This document shows, one piece after another, positions 1 through 7,518 of a DNA stretch of 32,301 nucleotides (position 1 is the first letter of the stretch; each line of letters begins with the position of its first letter). The stretch spans positions 1 through 32,301 of the forward strand of contig JAFGLV010000086.1 in NCBI GenBank assembly GCA_016927855.1, in the 5' to 3' direction. The position numbers and the translations under genes are program-made. The DNA is from Sedimentisphaerales bacterium. Lineage in GTDB: Bacteria; Planctomycetota; Phycisphaerae; Sedimentisphaerales; Anaerobacaceae. The notes below the pieces were generated by a model. The model saw nothing but the letters and a program-made list of their open reading frames with translations, did not search any database and was not told the origin of the DNA.

Positions 1-2087
1 CTACCCCGCAGGGGGTCTCCTGGTTGGGCTTTCTCTATGGCGGCAATATCGTCGGCGCCGTTCTGGGCTGCCTCCTGGCGGGCTTCTATCTGTTGAGGGT
101 CCACGACATGGCCACCGCCACCTACGTCGCCGCGGCCATCAACCTCACGGTGGCCGGCGTCGGTCTGGCCTTGGCGGGTCGAACGGCCCACCGCCCGGCA
201 GGACTGCCTGGGATGCAAGAGACTCCGCCCCGCGCGCCGGCGGCCGGGCGGGTCTACTGGGCGATCGGACTATCCGGGCTGTGTGCGCTGGGCGCTGAAG
301 TGGTTTGGACGCGAATCCTCTCGCTGCTGTTGGGCGGGACGGTCTACACGTTCTCGATTATCCTCGCGGTATTCCTGGCAGGGCTGGGGATTGGCAGCAG
401 CATCGGTGCACTCCTGGCTCGACACAGCAGACGACCAAGGCTGGCGCTGGGCGCTTGCCAGTTGCTCCTGATGGGCGCGATTGCCTGGACAGCGTATGTT
501 CTGGCCCGATCGCTGCCTTACTGGCCCATAGACACGACCCTCTCGCGGAGTCCCTGGTTTGACTTCCAACTCGATCTGGCGCGTTGTATATGGGCGGTCC
601 TGCCAGGCGCGATCCTCTGGGGCGCCAGCTTTCCGCTGGCGCTGGCCTCCGTGGCTGCGCCCGGCCAGGACCCTGGACGGTTGGTGGGCGGGGTGTATGC
701 CGCCAATACGGTCGGCGCGATCGTCGGCTCGCTGGCGTTCAGCATGATCTTCGTCCCCTGGATCGGCACGCAGGGCAGCCAGCAGATCATGGTCGGTCTG
801 TCGGCTTTCAGCGGGTTGCTGCTCCTGGTGCCGTTGGGTCACGCGCCGGGTGCCGAGTCACTGGCGCGCCGCCTGGCAACCCGATGGCCCAGGTGGGTTG
901 CGGCGGCCGGCGCAGCGGCGCTGGCGGCTTTGCTGATATGGCGTGTGCCGACCATTCCCTGGGGATTGATCGCCCATGGACGCCACATGGCTACCTACAC
1001 CGACTACATGGTGCCTGGGATCACCCCGCAGGATCAGATCCCTCCTGATGACGGACAGTCGCAAGTCTTCTGCATCTACGCGCGTGAGGGAAGAAACGTC
1101 TCCATCGCGGTGACTGAATCGAGCCTGGGCGTGCGGAGTTTCCACGGCGCCGGCAAAGTGCAGGCCTCGAACGACCCGCAGGACATGCGCCTGCAGCGCA
1201 TGCTAGGCCACATCGTGGCGCTGACGCACGAGAATCCGGAGTCGGTGCTGGTGGTGGCCTGCGGAGCGGGAGTTACCGCCGGCTCGTTCGTGCCGTACCC
1301 CAGCGTCCGGCGGATCGTCATCTGTGACATCGAGCCGCTCGTACCACAGCACGTCGCGCCGCTCTTCAGCAAGGAGAATCACGGCGTCATTTCCGATCCG
1401 CGCACGCGGGTCGTCTACGATGACGGGCGGCATTTCGTCAGCACGACCCGCGAGAAGTTCGACATCATCACCTCCGACCCCATCGATCCCTGGGTCAAGG
1501 GCTGCGCCGCGCTCAACACCGTGGAGTATTACCAGATGTGCAAGGCCCGCCTGAAGCCGGGAGGGGTCATGGCGCTCTGGATGCCACTCTACGAGAGCAG
1601 TCCCGACACCGCCAAGAGCCTCATCAGCACCTTCTTCCAGGTCTTTCCCAACGGCATCCTCTGGAGCAACGACATCGAGGGCGAGGGATACGATGCGGTC
1701 CTGTTCGGCCAGGTCGAGCCGACCGTCATCGACGTGGACGAATTGCAGCAGCGGCTCGATGACGACGCCTATGCCGACGTGGCGCAGTCCCTGCGGGACG
1801 CGGGATTCTATACCGTCACGGACCTGCTGGCCACCTACGCCGGTCGGGCGAGCGACCTGCACGACTGGATGCGCGGCGCGCAGATCAACACGGACCGCAA
1901 CCTGAGACTGCAATACCTGGCCGGCATGTGGCTCAACGCCGATCAGGGCACCGATATTCTCAACGGAATTCTCGAGCACTACACCTTCCCGGACGATCTC
2001 TTTCTGGGCTCGTCGGGCAGCGTGGACGCGCTGCGCGGGACGCTGGATCGGACCAGGCAGGTCGTGGCCAAACGCGCCAATCGCTGA
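1..2087 (+). CDS. Fused membrane protein / spermidine synthase-like methyltransferase-fold protein (5' truncated)
   Basis: The frame is open from the first bases of the window, so the true start lies upstream; the TTG at 24 is only an internal Leu codon. The first roughly 310 visible residues are hydrophobic, Gly/Ala-rich membrane helices. They are followed by a soluble Rossmann domain with a nucleotide-binding-like loop (VVACGAGVTAG), an acidic strand end (CDIEP), a DDGRHF motif, and FDIITSDPIDPW. The last matches the D-x-x-D-P signature of spermidine synthases (aminopropyltransferases). This 'MFS-like helices plus spermidine-synthase domain' architecture is known in many bacteria, but the substrate is usually undetermined. 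The classical GGGDG loop is altered to ACGAG, so true polyamine synthesis is uncertain. It ends 9 bp before the release-factor-like gene, which may be co-transcribed. Confidence 0.82.
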   Translation, partial: TPQGVSWLGFLYGGNIVGAVLGCLLAGFYLLRVHDMATATYVAAAINLTVAGVGLALAGRTAHRPAGLPGMQETPPRAPAAGRVYWAIGLSGLCALGAEVVWTRILSLLLGGTVYTFSIILAVFLAGLGIGSSIGALLARHSRRPRLALGACQLLLMGAIAWTAYVLARSLPYWPIDTTLSRSPWFDFQLDLARCIWAVLPGAILWGASFPLALASVAAPGQDPGRLVGGVYAANTVGAIVGSLAFSMIFVPWIGTQGSQQIMVGLSAFSGLLLLVPLGHAPGAESLARRLATRWPRWVAAAGAAALAALLIWRVPTIPWGLIAHGRHMATYTDYMVPGITPQDQIPPDDGQSQVFCIYAREGRNVSIAVTESSLGVRSFHGAGKVQASNDPQDMRLQRMLGHIVALTHENPESVLVVACGAGVTAGSFVPYPSVRRIVICDIEPLVPQHVAPLFSKENHGVISDPRTRVVYDDGRHFVSTTREKFDIITSDPIDPWVKGCAALNTVEYYQMCKARLKPGGVMALWMPLYESSPDTAKSLISTFFQVFPNGILWSNDIEGEGYDAVLFGQVEPTVIDVDELQQRLDDDAYADVAQSLRDAGFYTVTDLLATYAGRASDLHDWMRGAQINTDRNLRLQYLAGMWLNADQGTDILNGILEHYTFPDDLFLGSSGSVDALRGTLDRTRQVVAKRANR

Positions 2088-2096
2088 GGTCGACAC

Positions 2097-2447
2097 GTGG
2101 ACTTCGGAGTGACCGATAAAAAACAGGCCGAGCTGGAGGCCAGAATGGCGGCGCTGGGCCTGCGCGAGCAGGACCTCCAGGAGAAATACGTCCGTTCGTC
2201 CGGGCCGGGCGGACAGAAGGTCAACAAGACCTCCAGTTGCGTCCACCTCAAGCATCTGCCGACGGGCCTGGAAGTCAAGATGCAACGAGAGCGCTCCCAG
2301 CCGCTGAACCGTTACTATGCCCGCAAGCGCCTCTGCGAGATGCTGGAGGCCAGAACGCTGGGGCGCGCGAGCCCGGCGGCGCTGAAGGCCGAAAAGGTCC
2401 GCAAGCAGAAGCAGCGCCGGCGCCGACGCAGCAAGCAGAGCGGATAG
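2097..2447 (+). CDS. Peptide chain release factor-like protein (GGQ domain)
   Basis: This 116-residue protein carries the RF-1 family peptidyl-tRNA hydrolysis motif SSGPGGQKVNKTSS, with GGQ at residues 38-40, and a very basic C-terminal tail rich in Lys/Arg. It lacks the codon-recognition domain of RF1/RF2. It therefore resembles the short ArfB/YaeJ-like or mitochondrial-type release factors that act on stalled ribosomes, where the basic tail can enter the mRNA channel. That role is family knowledge and is not demonstrated here. The start is GTG at 2097, preceded by GAGGT overlapping the stop of the upstream gene. The first ATG is about 16 codons further in and would remove part of the N-terminal helix. 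Confidence 0.85.
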   Translation: MDFGVTDKKQAELEARMAALGLREQDLQEKYVRSSGPGGQKVNKTSSCVHLKHLPTGLEVKMQRERSQPLNRYYARKRLCEMLEARTLGRASPAALKAEKVRKQKQRRRRRSKQSG

Positions 2448-2660
2448 GCACCCTTCAGCGAGTCGACATCGCGCCGGGTCGCGTCTTGTCCATGAGACCC
2501 ATTCCTCTTAACCCGTGTGACTTTTGTGCCGATGCAGAAGGCAGGTAGGCCGATTTGCATGGGAGCACCGGTCCCCAAACCTTGACGACCAGGGTACGGA
2601 CGTCAGGTTATCGGACCGCAAGCCGGCAAGACTGCGATTCTACGTGGCAAGAGGATGGCT
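2448..2660 (+). other. Intergenic leader of the first TonB receptor gene
   Basis: This 213-bp gap precedes the TonB receptor. It contains short self-complementary stretches, but I could not match it to cobalamin, TPP or c-di-GMP riboswitch consensus boxes. The only clear signal is the AGAGG ribosome-binding site at 2650-2654, which selects the ATG at 2661. Confidence 0.3.
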
Positions 2661-4673
2661 ATGAAGCACTGCATCGTGTGTGTGGCAGCGTCGATGGTAT
2701 TCGCCGGATTGGCCTTCGCCGCGACGTCCGAAGACGGCGCCGGAGAAGACTACTTCGACATGAGCTTGGAAGAGCTATTGGACTTGAAGGTCGTCTCCGC
2801 CTCACGCTCGGAGCAGGAACAGTCCGAGCTGGCGGTGCCGGTCGCCGTGCTCACCGCTGAGGAGATCCGCCACAGCGGGCTGACGACCATCCCGGAATTG
2901 CTGGCGCTGCTGCCTGCCGTGGACGTGCGTCGGGTCGATCGCACGCGCTACATTGTAGGCGTGCGCGGGTTATTCGGAATCTACTCGGATCGGACCCTGG
3001 TCTTGATCGACGGTCGCAATGCCTTGAATCCCGCCTGGGGAGCGCCGGACTGGCTGAATCTGCCGGTCATGATCGAGGACATCGAACGGATCGAAGTCCT
3101 GCGCGGACCCGGCGGCGGCGTCTGGGGCGCCAACGCGTTCACCGGCGTGATCAACATCATCACCAAGCGTCCCGCAGAGACCCGGGAGTCACTCGTCAGC
3201 AGCACCGTCACCGAACATGGCGACACCTACAGCCAGCTCCGGTATGCCGAGAGCCGTGAGCGTCTGGCCTGGCGCGCTTCAGCGGGATACGAGGACATCG
3301 AGGACTCCGACCAGGCCGGCGCGGGGCAAACCGTCTCGGCGTTTCCTGATTTGAATGGTCTCATGGGCTTCGCCAATTTCCGCGCCCGGGACTTCGCGCG
3401 CGTGTGGCGGTTCGACAACGAATTCTCCTATCAAGCCAGTGACAACACCCGCCTGGGCTTCGGCCTGGGACACGCCAATTCGCAACGCGGTGACCGCGAG
3501 CTGGCGGGACAGCAGCCTCTGCGGGACGGCACCGCCAGCGCCACCAGGCTGTTCGGACGCCTCGAGCGCACCTACAGCCCCCAGACTCAGGGGTATCTCC
3601 AGTGGTTTGGCAACTACTCGGTGGTCCACGCTCCCGAGACGATCAAGCGGTACGCCTACTACGAAAACGATCTGGAAGGCCAGCTTCAGTTCTCCGCCGG
3701 GGATACGCACCGATTGACGGTCGGCGGAAACCTGCGTTGGACGCGGATCGACGACGAGGCCAACCTGGATGGATCGGGTGTGTTCTTCGCCCAGAGCGCC
3801 TATGACGAGTATTGGGCGGGCTTCTACGCAGTGGATCGCTACGCGCTGACGGAGCGTCTGACCCTGGAAGGTCAAGGCCGGCTCGACCACTACAGCGAAA
3901 CCGGCTTTGACTGGTCGATGCGCGCCGCAGCCCTTTATGCTCTGGATGAGAATAAAGACCACGTCGCACGTTTCGGCGTGGCGCGGGCCTTCCGCGCGCC
4001 CGGCGTCATGTTGCGCGAGCTGAGAATGAGCTCACTGGGCGGACTGTTCAATGTCATTCCCAACCCGGCGGAATTGAAGAACGAGTCCACGTATGCCCTG
4101 GAGGTGGGTTACGCGGGCAAGCTCTCGGACCGCATCCGGGTTCAGGTGGATTCCTACTATCAGCGGATGGAGGACCTGCTGGGCTCGGTGAACCAGATGG
4201 TCGGGCCGGTAACGAACAGCTACTTCGTCAATCTCAGCGGCGCCGACTCCTACGGAGGGGAGTTCGAGATCACCTACCGAGGCAACCGCGGATACCTCGC
4301 TTTGTGGTATGCCTACAACGAGCTTTCGACGGACCTGAACACCGACGCTGTGCGTGCGTATTTCCCCGCCCGACACAAGGTCGGCGCGCGCTATGGCTAC
4401 ACCCTGCCCGACGACTGGCACTTTCAGGCCAATTACGTGTACAACGATGCCATCGGCGTGAATGCCTCCAACTCGCCTTCGGATGGCGCCGCTGTGTCTC
4501 ACCGGTTGGACCTGACGCTGGGCCGCAAGTTCCTCAACGGCAAAGCCGACCTGCTTCTCGGCGTTACCGACGTGCTGAACGAGACGGCGGACCCGGTCTA
4601 CGACGTGAGCTACTTCACCAGCTACGAGACGCCCGGCCGGACCTTCTTCGCACGCCTGCGCTATGCGTTCTAA
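2661..4673 (+). CDS. TonB-dependent outer-membrane receptor
   Basis: This is a 670-residue outer-membrane receptor for energy-dependent uptake of a large substrate. It has a signal peptide (ending near FAA), then the short motif DMSLEELLDLKVVSASR, a plug domain with LIDGR, IERIEVLRGPGG and GANAFTGVINIITK, and a beta-barrel of alternating aromatic strands ending in a terminal Phe (RLRYAF). I start it at ATG 2661, not ATG 2655, because AGAGG (2650-2654) abuts 2655 but is correctly spaced from 2661. It is paralogous to the receptor at 25472-23430: both share the SLEEL box, SGLTTIPE, and GRTFF near the C terminus. The ligand is not evident. The barrel resembles BtuB/FepA-type receptors and not SusC, and no SusD partner is adjacent. 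The neighbouring GH27 gene hints at glycan or micronutrient uptake. Confidence 0.9.
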   Translation: MKHCIVCVAASMVFAGLAFAATSEDGAGEDYFDMSLEELLDLKVVSASRSEQEQSELAVPVAVLTAEEIRHSGLTTIPELLALLPAVDVRRVDRTRYIVGVRGLFGIYSDRTLVLIDGRNALNPAWGAPDWLNLPVMIEDIERIEVLRGPGGGVWGANAFTGVINIITKRPAETRESLVSSTVTEHGDTYSQLRYAESRERLAWRASAGYEDIEDSDQAGAGQTVSAFPDLNGLMGFANFRARDFARVWRFDNEFSYQASDNTRLGFGLGHANSQRGDRELAGQQPLRDGTASATRLFGRLERTYSPQTQGYLQWFGNYSVVHAPETIKRYAYYENDLEGQLQFSAGDTHRLTVGGNLRWTRIDDEANLDGSGVFFAQSAYDEYWAGFYAVDRYALTERLTLEGQGRLDHYSETGFDWSMRAAALYALDENKDHVARFGVARAFRAPGVMLRELRMSSLGGLFNVIPNPAELKNESTYALEVGYAGKLSDRIRVQVDSYYQRMEDLLGSVNQMVGPVTNSYFVNLSGADSYGGEFEITYRGNRGYLALWYAYNELSTDLNTDAVRAYFPARHKVGARYGYTLPDDWHFQANYVYNDAIGVNASNSPSDGAAVSHRLDLTLGRKFLNGKADLLLGVTDVLNETADPVYDVSYFTSYETPGRTFFARLRYAF

Positions 4674-4822
4674 GAGCCTCTCACGCCTGTACTCCCGGCA
4701 AGAAGCAGTTGTTTGCCAGGCTGCCGTGCGGTATGCTTGGGGACGCACCATGGCGCCGTGCCGGGGATCGCACTGGATCGGTTAGGGCGAAATGCGCTTC
4801 GCCCATACGTTGGAGGTTTGCC

Positions 4823-6553
4823 ATGAATCGTACGTCAGATCGGGGAGTTCATCGAAACGTCTTTGCCCTCATCTCGGTCTTGCTGCTCGCGCGAATGTCG
4901 CTGGGCGTTGATATCGTCGGCGAATGGGAGTTCAGGTTCTCCGTCGGGGAATGGGAGATGACCGCCAACGCCGCTTTCACCAAGGGCGCCGACGGCGCCT
5001 ATTCCGGCAAGTGGACGCCGGTCTGGCCGGAGGACATGCAGACCGACGAGATGGCCTTCAATCCCGACGACTTCAAGATCACGCTGTCCAATATCAAGTT
5101 CGATGGGCAGAAGCTTTCGTTCGTCCAGAGGGTCAGCATGCCCGAATGGGAGTCGGAGTCAACCTTCGCCGGTACGCTCCAGGACGGTCGGCTCGCGGGT
5201 ACTTTCTCTGGCGAGTTCGGCGATTTCGATGCCACCGCCACGCCGATTGCCTCCGGCGCGCAGTCCGACCAGCCGCGCTTCTGGTCCTGGGCCCAGAAGC
5301 CTCCGATGGGCTGGAACAGTTGGGATTGCTTCGGGCCGACGGTGACGGAGGCGGAGGTCAAGAACAACGCCGACTACATGGCTGAGCATCTCAAATCGCA
5401 CGGCTGGGAGTACGTCGTGGTGGACATCCGCTGGTTCGTCGAGAACACCAAGGCCGGCGGCTACAACCAGAGAGACCCTCGCTACGTGATGGATGAGTAC
5501 GGACGTTTCACACCCGCGGTCAATCGGTTCCCCTCGGCCGCCGACGGCAAAGGCTTCAAGCCCTTGGCCGACTACGTACACGGCAAAGGGCTCAAGTTCG
5601 GCATCCACCTTATGCGTGGCATCCCGGTCGGAGCGGTCGAGAAGAACACGCCCATCCTGGGCAGCGACGCGCGCGCCGCCGACATCTACAGCCGGCGCCA
5701 GCAATGCCGCTGGCTGCGCGACATGTACACCATCGTCGCCGACCGGCCGGGCGCGCAGGAGTACTACAATTCGATCTTCAAGCTCTATGCCTCGTGGGAG
5801 GTGGACTACGTCAAGATCGACGACCTCTCTCGGCCCTATCACGCCGACGAGATCGAACTGATTCGCAAGGCGATCGACGGTTGCGGCCGACCGATCGTGC
5901 TGAGCATGTCGCCGGGCGCGACGCCGCTGGAATCTGCCGAGCACGCGGTAAACCATGCGAATCTCTGGCGTATTTCAGATGACTTCTGGGATCGTTGGCA
6001 GGACATCGAGGAGATGTTCGGACGCTGCAAGAATTGGGCGCCCTACAGCGCGCCGGGTCACTGGCCGGATGCCGACATGCTCCCGCTCGGGCGCATCAGC
6101 ATTCGCGGCGAGCGCGGTCCTGACCGCCGGACGCGTTTTACCAAGGACGAGCAAATCACGCTGATGACGCTGTGGAGCATCTTCCGCTCGCCTCTGATGT
6201 TCGGCGGCGACCTGCCCAGCAACGACGAATTCACCCTCTCGCTGCTGACCAATGATGAGGTCCTGGCGGTCAACCAAACCTGCACCAACAGCCGCGAGCT
6301 GTCCAACGCCGACGGCCTGATCGTCTGGGCCGCCGACATTCTGGATTCGCAGGACAAGTACGTAGCCCTGTTCAACACGCGCGACGGTGCGGAGGCTGTG
6401 AGCGTTTGGGTCGCCCTGGATGCCCTTGGTCTTGACGGTCGATGTAACGTCCGCGATCTCTGGGCCAAGAAGGACCTGGGCGAGACCGCCGAGAACTTCA
6501 GCGCCTCGGTTTCTTCCCACGGAGCAGGAATGTACAGAATCGGCCCCAAGTAG
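4823..6553 (+). CDS. Secreted GH27 family glycoside hydrolase (alpha-galactosidase-like) with N-terminal beta domain
   Basis: This is a 576-residue exported enzyme. TGGAGG at 4811-4816 selects the ATG at 4823, followed by a signal peptide. Residues about 29-150 form a beta-rich module of unknown function (starting IVGEWEFRF). The GH27/melibiase barrel begins at K159 with PPMGWNSWDCFGP. The likely nucleophile is D333 in VKIDD and the likely acid/base is D386 or D387 in RISDDFWDRW; these match the two catalytic Asp motifs of GH27. A C-terminal beta domain ends the protein. GH27 members include alpha-galactosidase, alpha-N-acetylgalactosaminidase, isomalto-dextranase and beta-L-arabinopyranosidase, so the exact substrate is open. 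It lies 149 bp after the TonB receptor and is closed by the terminator at 6585-6620. Confidence 0.88.
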   Translation: MNRTSDRGVHRNVFALISVLLLARMSLGVDIVGEWEFRFSVGEWEMTANAAFTKGADGAYSGKWTPVWPEDMQTDEMAFNPDDFKITLSNIKFDGQKLSFVQRVSMPEWESESTFAGTLQDGRLAGTFSGEFGDFDATATPIASGAQSDQPRFWSWAQKPPMGWNSWDCFGPTVTEAEVKNNADYMAEHLKSHGWEYVVVDIRWFVENTKAGGYNQRDPRYVMDEYGRFTPAVNRFPSAADGKGFKPLADYVHGKGLKFGIHLMRGIPVGAVEKNTPILGSDARAADIYSRRQQCRWLRDMYTIVADRPGAQEYYNSIFKLYASWEVDYVKIDDLSRPYHADEIELIRKAIDGCGRPIVLSMSPGATPLESAEHAVNHANLWRISDDFWDRWQDIEEMFGRCKNWAPYSAPGHWPDADMLPLGRISIRGERGPDRRTRFTKDEQITLMTLWSIFRSPLMFGGDLPSNDEFTLSLLTNDEVLAVNQTCTNSRELSNADGLIVWAADILDSQDKYVALFNTRDGAEAVSVWVALDALGLDGRCNVRDLWAKKDLGETAENFSASVSSHGAGMYRIGPK

Positions 6554-6584
6554 CAGCAGCCCCTTGCACCGAGGACAAAATCGA

Positions 6585-6620
6585 GCCCCTCAGGCACGTC
6601 CTGGGGGGCTTCGCGTTTTT
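6585..6620 (+). terminator. Rho-independent terminator after the GH27 gene
   Basis: The 10-bp stem GCCCCTCAGG / CCTGGGGGGC (6585-6594 and 6600-6609, one T-G wobble) encloses the loop CACGT. It is followed by TTCGCGTTTTT, with five T at 6616-6620. It lies 31 bp after the GH27 stop codon and separates that unit from the next gene. Confidence 0.85.
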
Positions 6621-6696
6621 GCCTCCCGAACTGCACCTTTCCCCGTCGCGTAAAGCTGCCGATAGTGGATGGCTTTTTCGATAAGGGAGGTGTATC

Positions 6697-7506
6697 ATGA
6701 CTGACTGGAAAGCTCAGTTGACAGCGCTGCTTGTGGTTGCGCTGCTTGGAGGTAGCGCCACGGCTCAGGACCCGGCGGTGCAGCGGCTTAATGAATCGCC
6801 GCGCCATCACGAATGGGTGGGAGTCAAGTACGGCGATCGCACGGTCCAGACGCTTGTGGTTTTCCCCGAGGTCAAGGACAACGTGCCGGCCGTGCTGATC
6901 ATCCACGAGAACGTGGGACTGACTGACTGGGTCCGTAGCGTAGCCGACCGGATCGCGGAGGCAGGCTACATTGCTGTCGCTCCCGACCTGTTGTCGGGAA
7001 TGGGACCCGACGGCGGCAAGACGAGTGATTTCCCTAGCACCAACGCAGCCAGAGACGCGCTCTACAAGCTGCCGCCGGACCAGGTGACCGCTGACCTCCG
7101 GGCCGTGGCCGATCGCGCGGCGAAGCTGCCGGGGTGTAGCGGAAAGCTCGCAGTCGGCGGATTCTGCTGGGGTGGCAGCCAGACGTTTCGGTTCGCGACC
7201 AACCGTCCGACCCTGAAGGCGGCCTACGTCTTCTATGGCACAGCGCCGACGGACCCGAACGAACTGAAGAAGATCGGTTGTCCGGTCTACGGCTTCTACG
7301 GCGGCAGCGACGCGCGCGTTACCAGCACCACCGCGACGACCGCCCGGCAGATGCTGGAGGCAGGAAAGACCTATGAGCCAATCGTCTATGAGGGCGCCGG
7401 ACATGCCTTCATGCGCAGCGGCGAGCAGGCCGAGCCCGACAATGCGAACCGCAAGGCCCACGACGCCGCGTGGAAACGGTGGCTCAGTTTGCTCAAGAAG
7501 CTCTGA
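6697..7506 (+). CDS. Secreted dienelactone hydrolase family protein
   Basis: This is a 269-residue alpha/beta-hydrolase with a signal peptide (cleavage near ATAQD). It shows the dienelactone hydrolase features: an HENVGL segment after the third strand, the nucleophile elbow GFCWGG with Cys157, a catalytic Asp in YGGSDARV, and a catalytic His in GAGHAFM. A strong ribosome-binding site, AAGGGAGGTG (6683-6692), sets the start. Classical members open dienelactone in chloroaromatic breakdown, but most exported homologues are uncharacterised esterase- or lactonase-like proteins. In this setting a role on plant-derived esters or lactones is possible but only inferred. It is convergent with the minus-strand gene ending at 7519, with just 12 bp between stop codons. 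Confidence 0.9.
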   Translation: MTDWKAQLTALLVVALLGGSATAQDPAVQRLNESPRHHEWVGVKYGDRTVQTLVVFPEVKDNVPAVLIIHENVGLTDWVRSVADRIAEAGYIAVAPDLLSGMGPDGGKTSDFPSTNAARDALYKLPPDQVTADLRAVADRAAKLPGCSGKLAVGGFCWGGSQTFRFATNRPTLKAAYVFYGTAPTDPNELKKIGCPVYGFYGGSDARVTSTTATTARQMLEAGKTYEPIVYEGAGHAFMRSGEQAEPDNANRKAHDAAWKRWLSLLKKL

Positions 7507-7518
7507 ACCCGACGGGCT

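Noticed and set aside
1203..2285. Long minus-strand open frame across the spermidine-synthase-like gene
   Set aside because: High GC content gives long antisense frames; its sequence shows no family motifs, and the plus-strand gene has clear motifs throughout. The same reasoning removes the long antisense frames over GH94, GH31, GH112 and the PEP-synthase-like gene.
2448..2660. Possible riboswitch (cobalamin or c-di-GMP type) before the first TonB receptor
   Set aside because: I compared the region with the conserved boxes I know and found no convincing match; only scattered short complementary stretches remain.
4304..4822. Long upstream extension of the GH27 reading frame overlapping the TonB receptor gene
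   Set aside because: It is the shadow of the receptor gene in another frame; a strong ribosome-binding site and a signal peptide place the true start at 4823.
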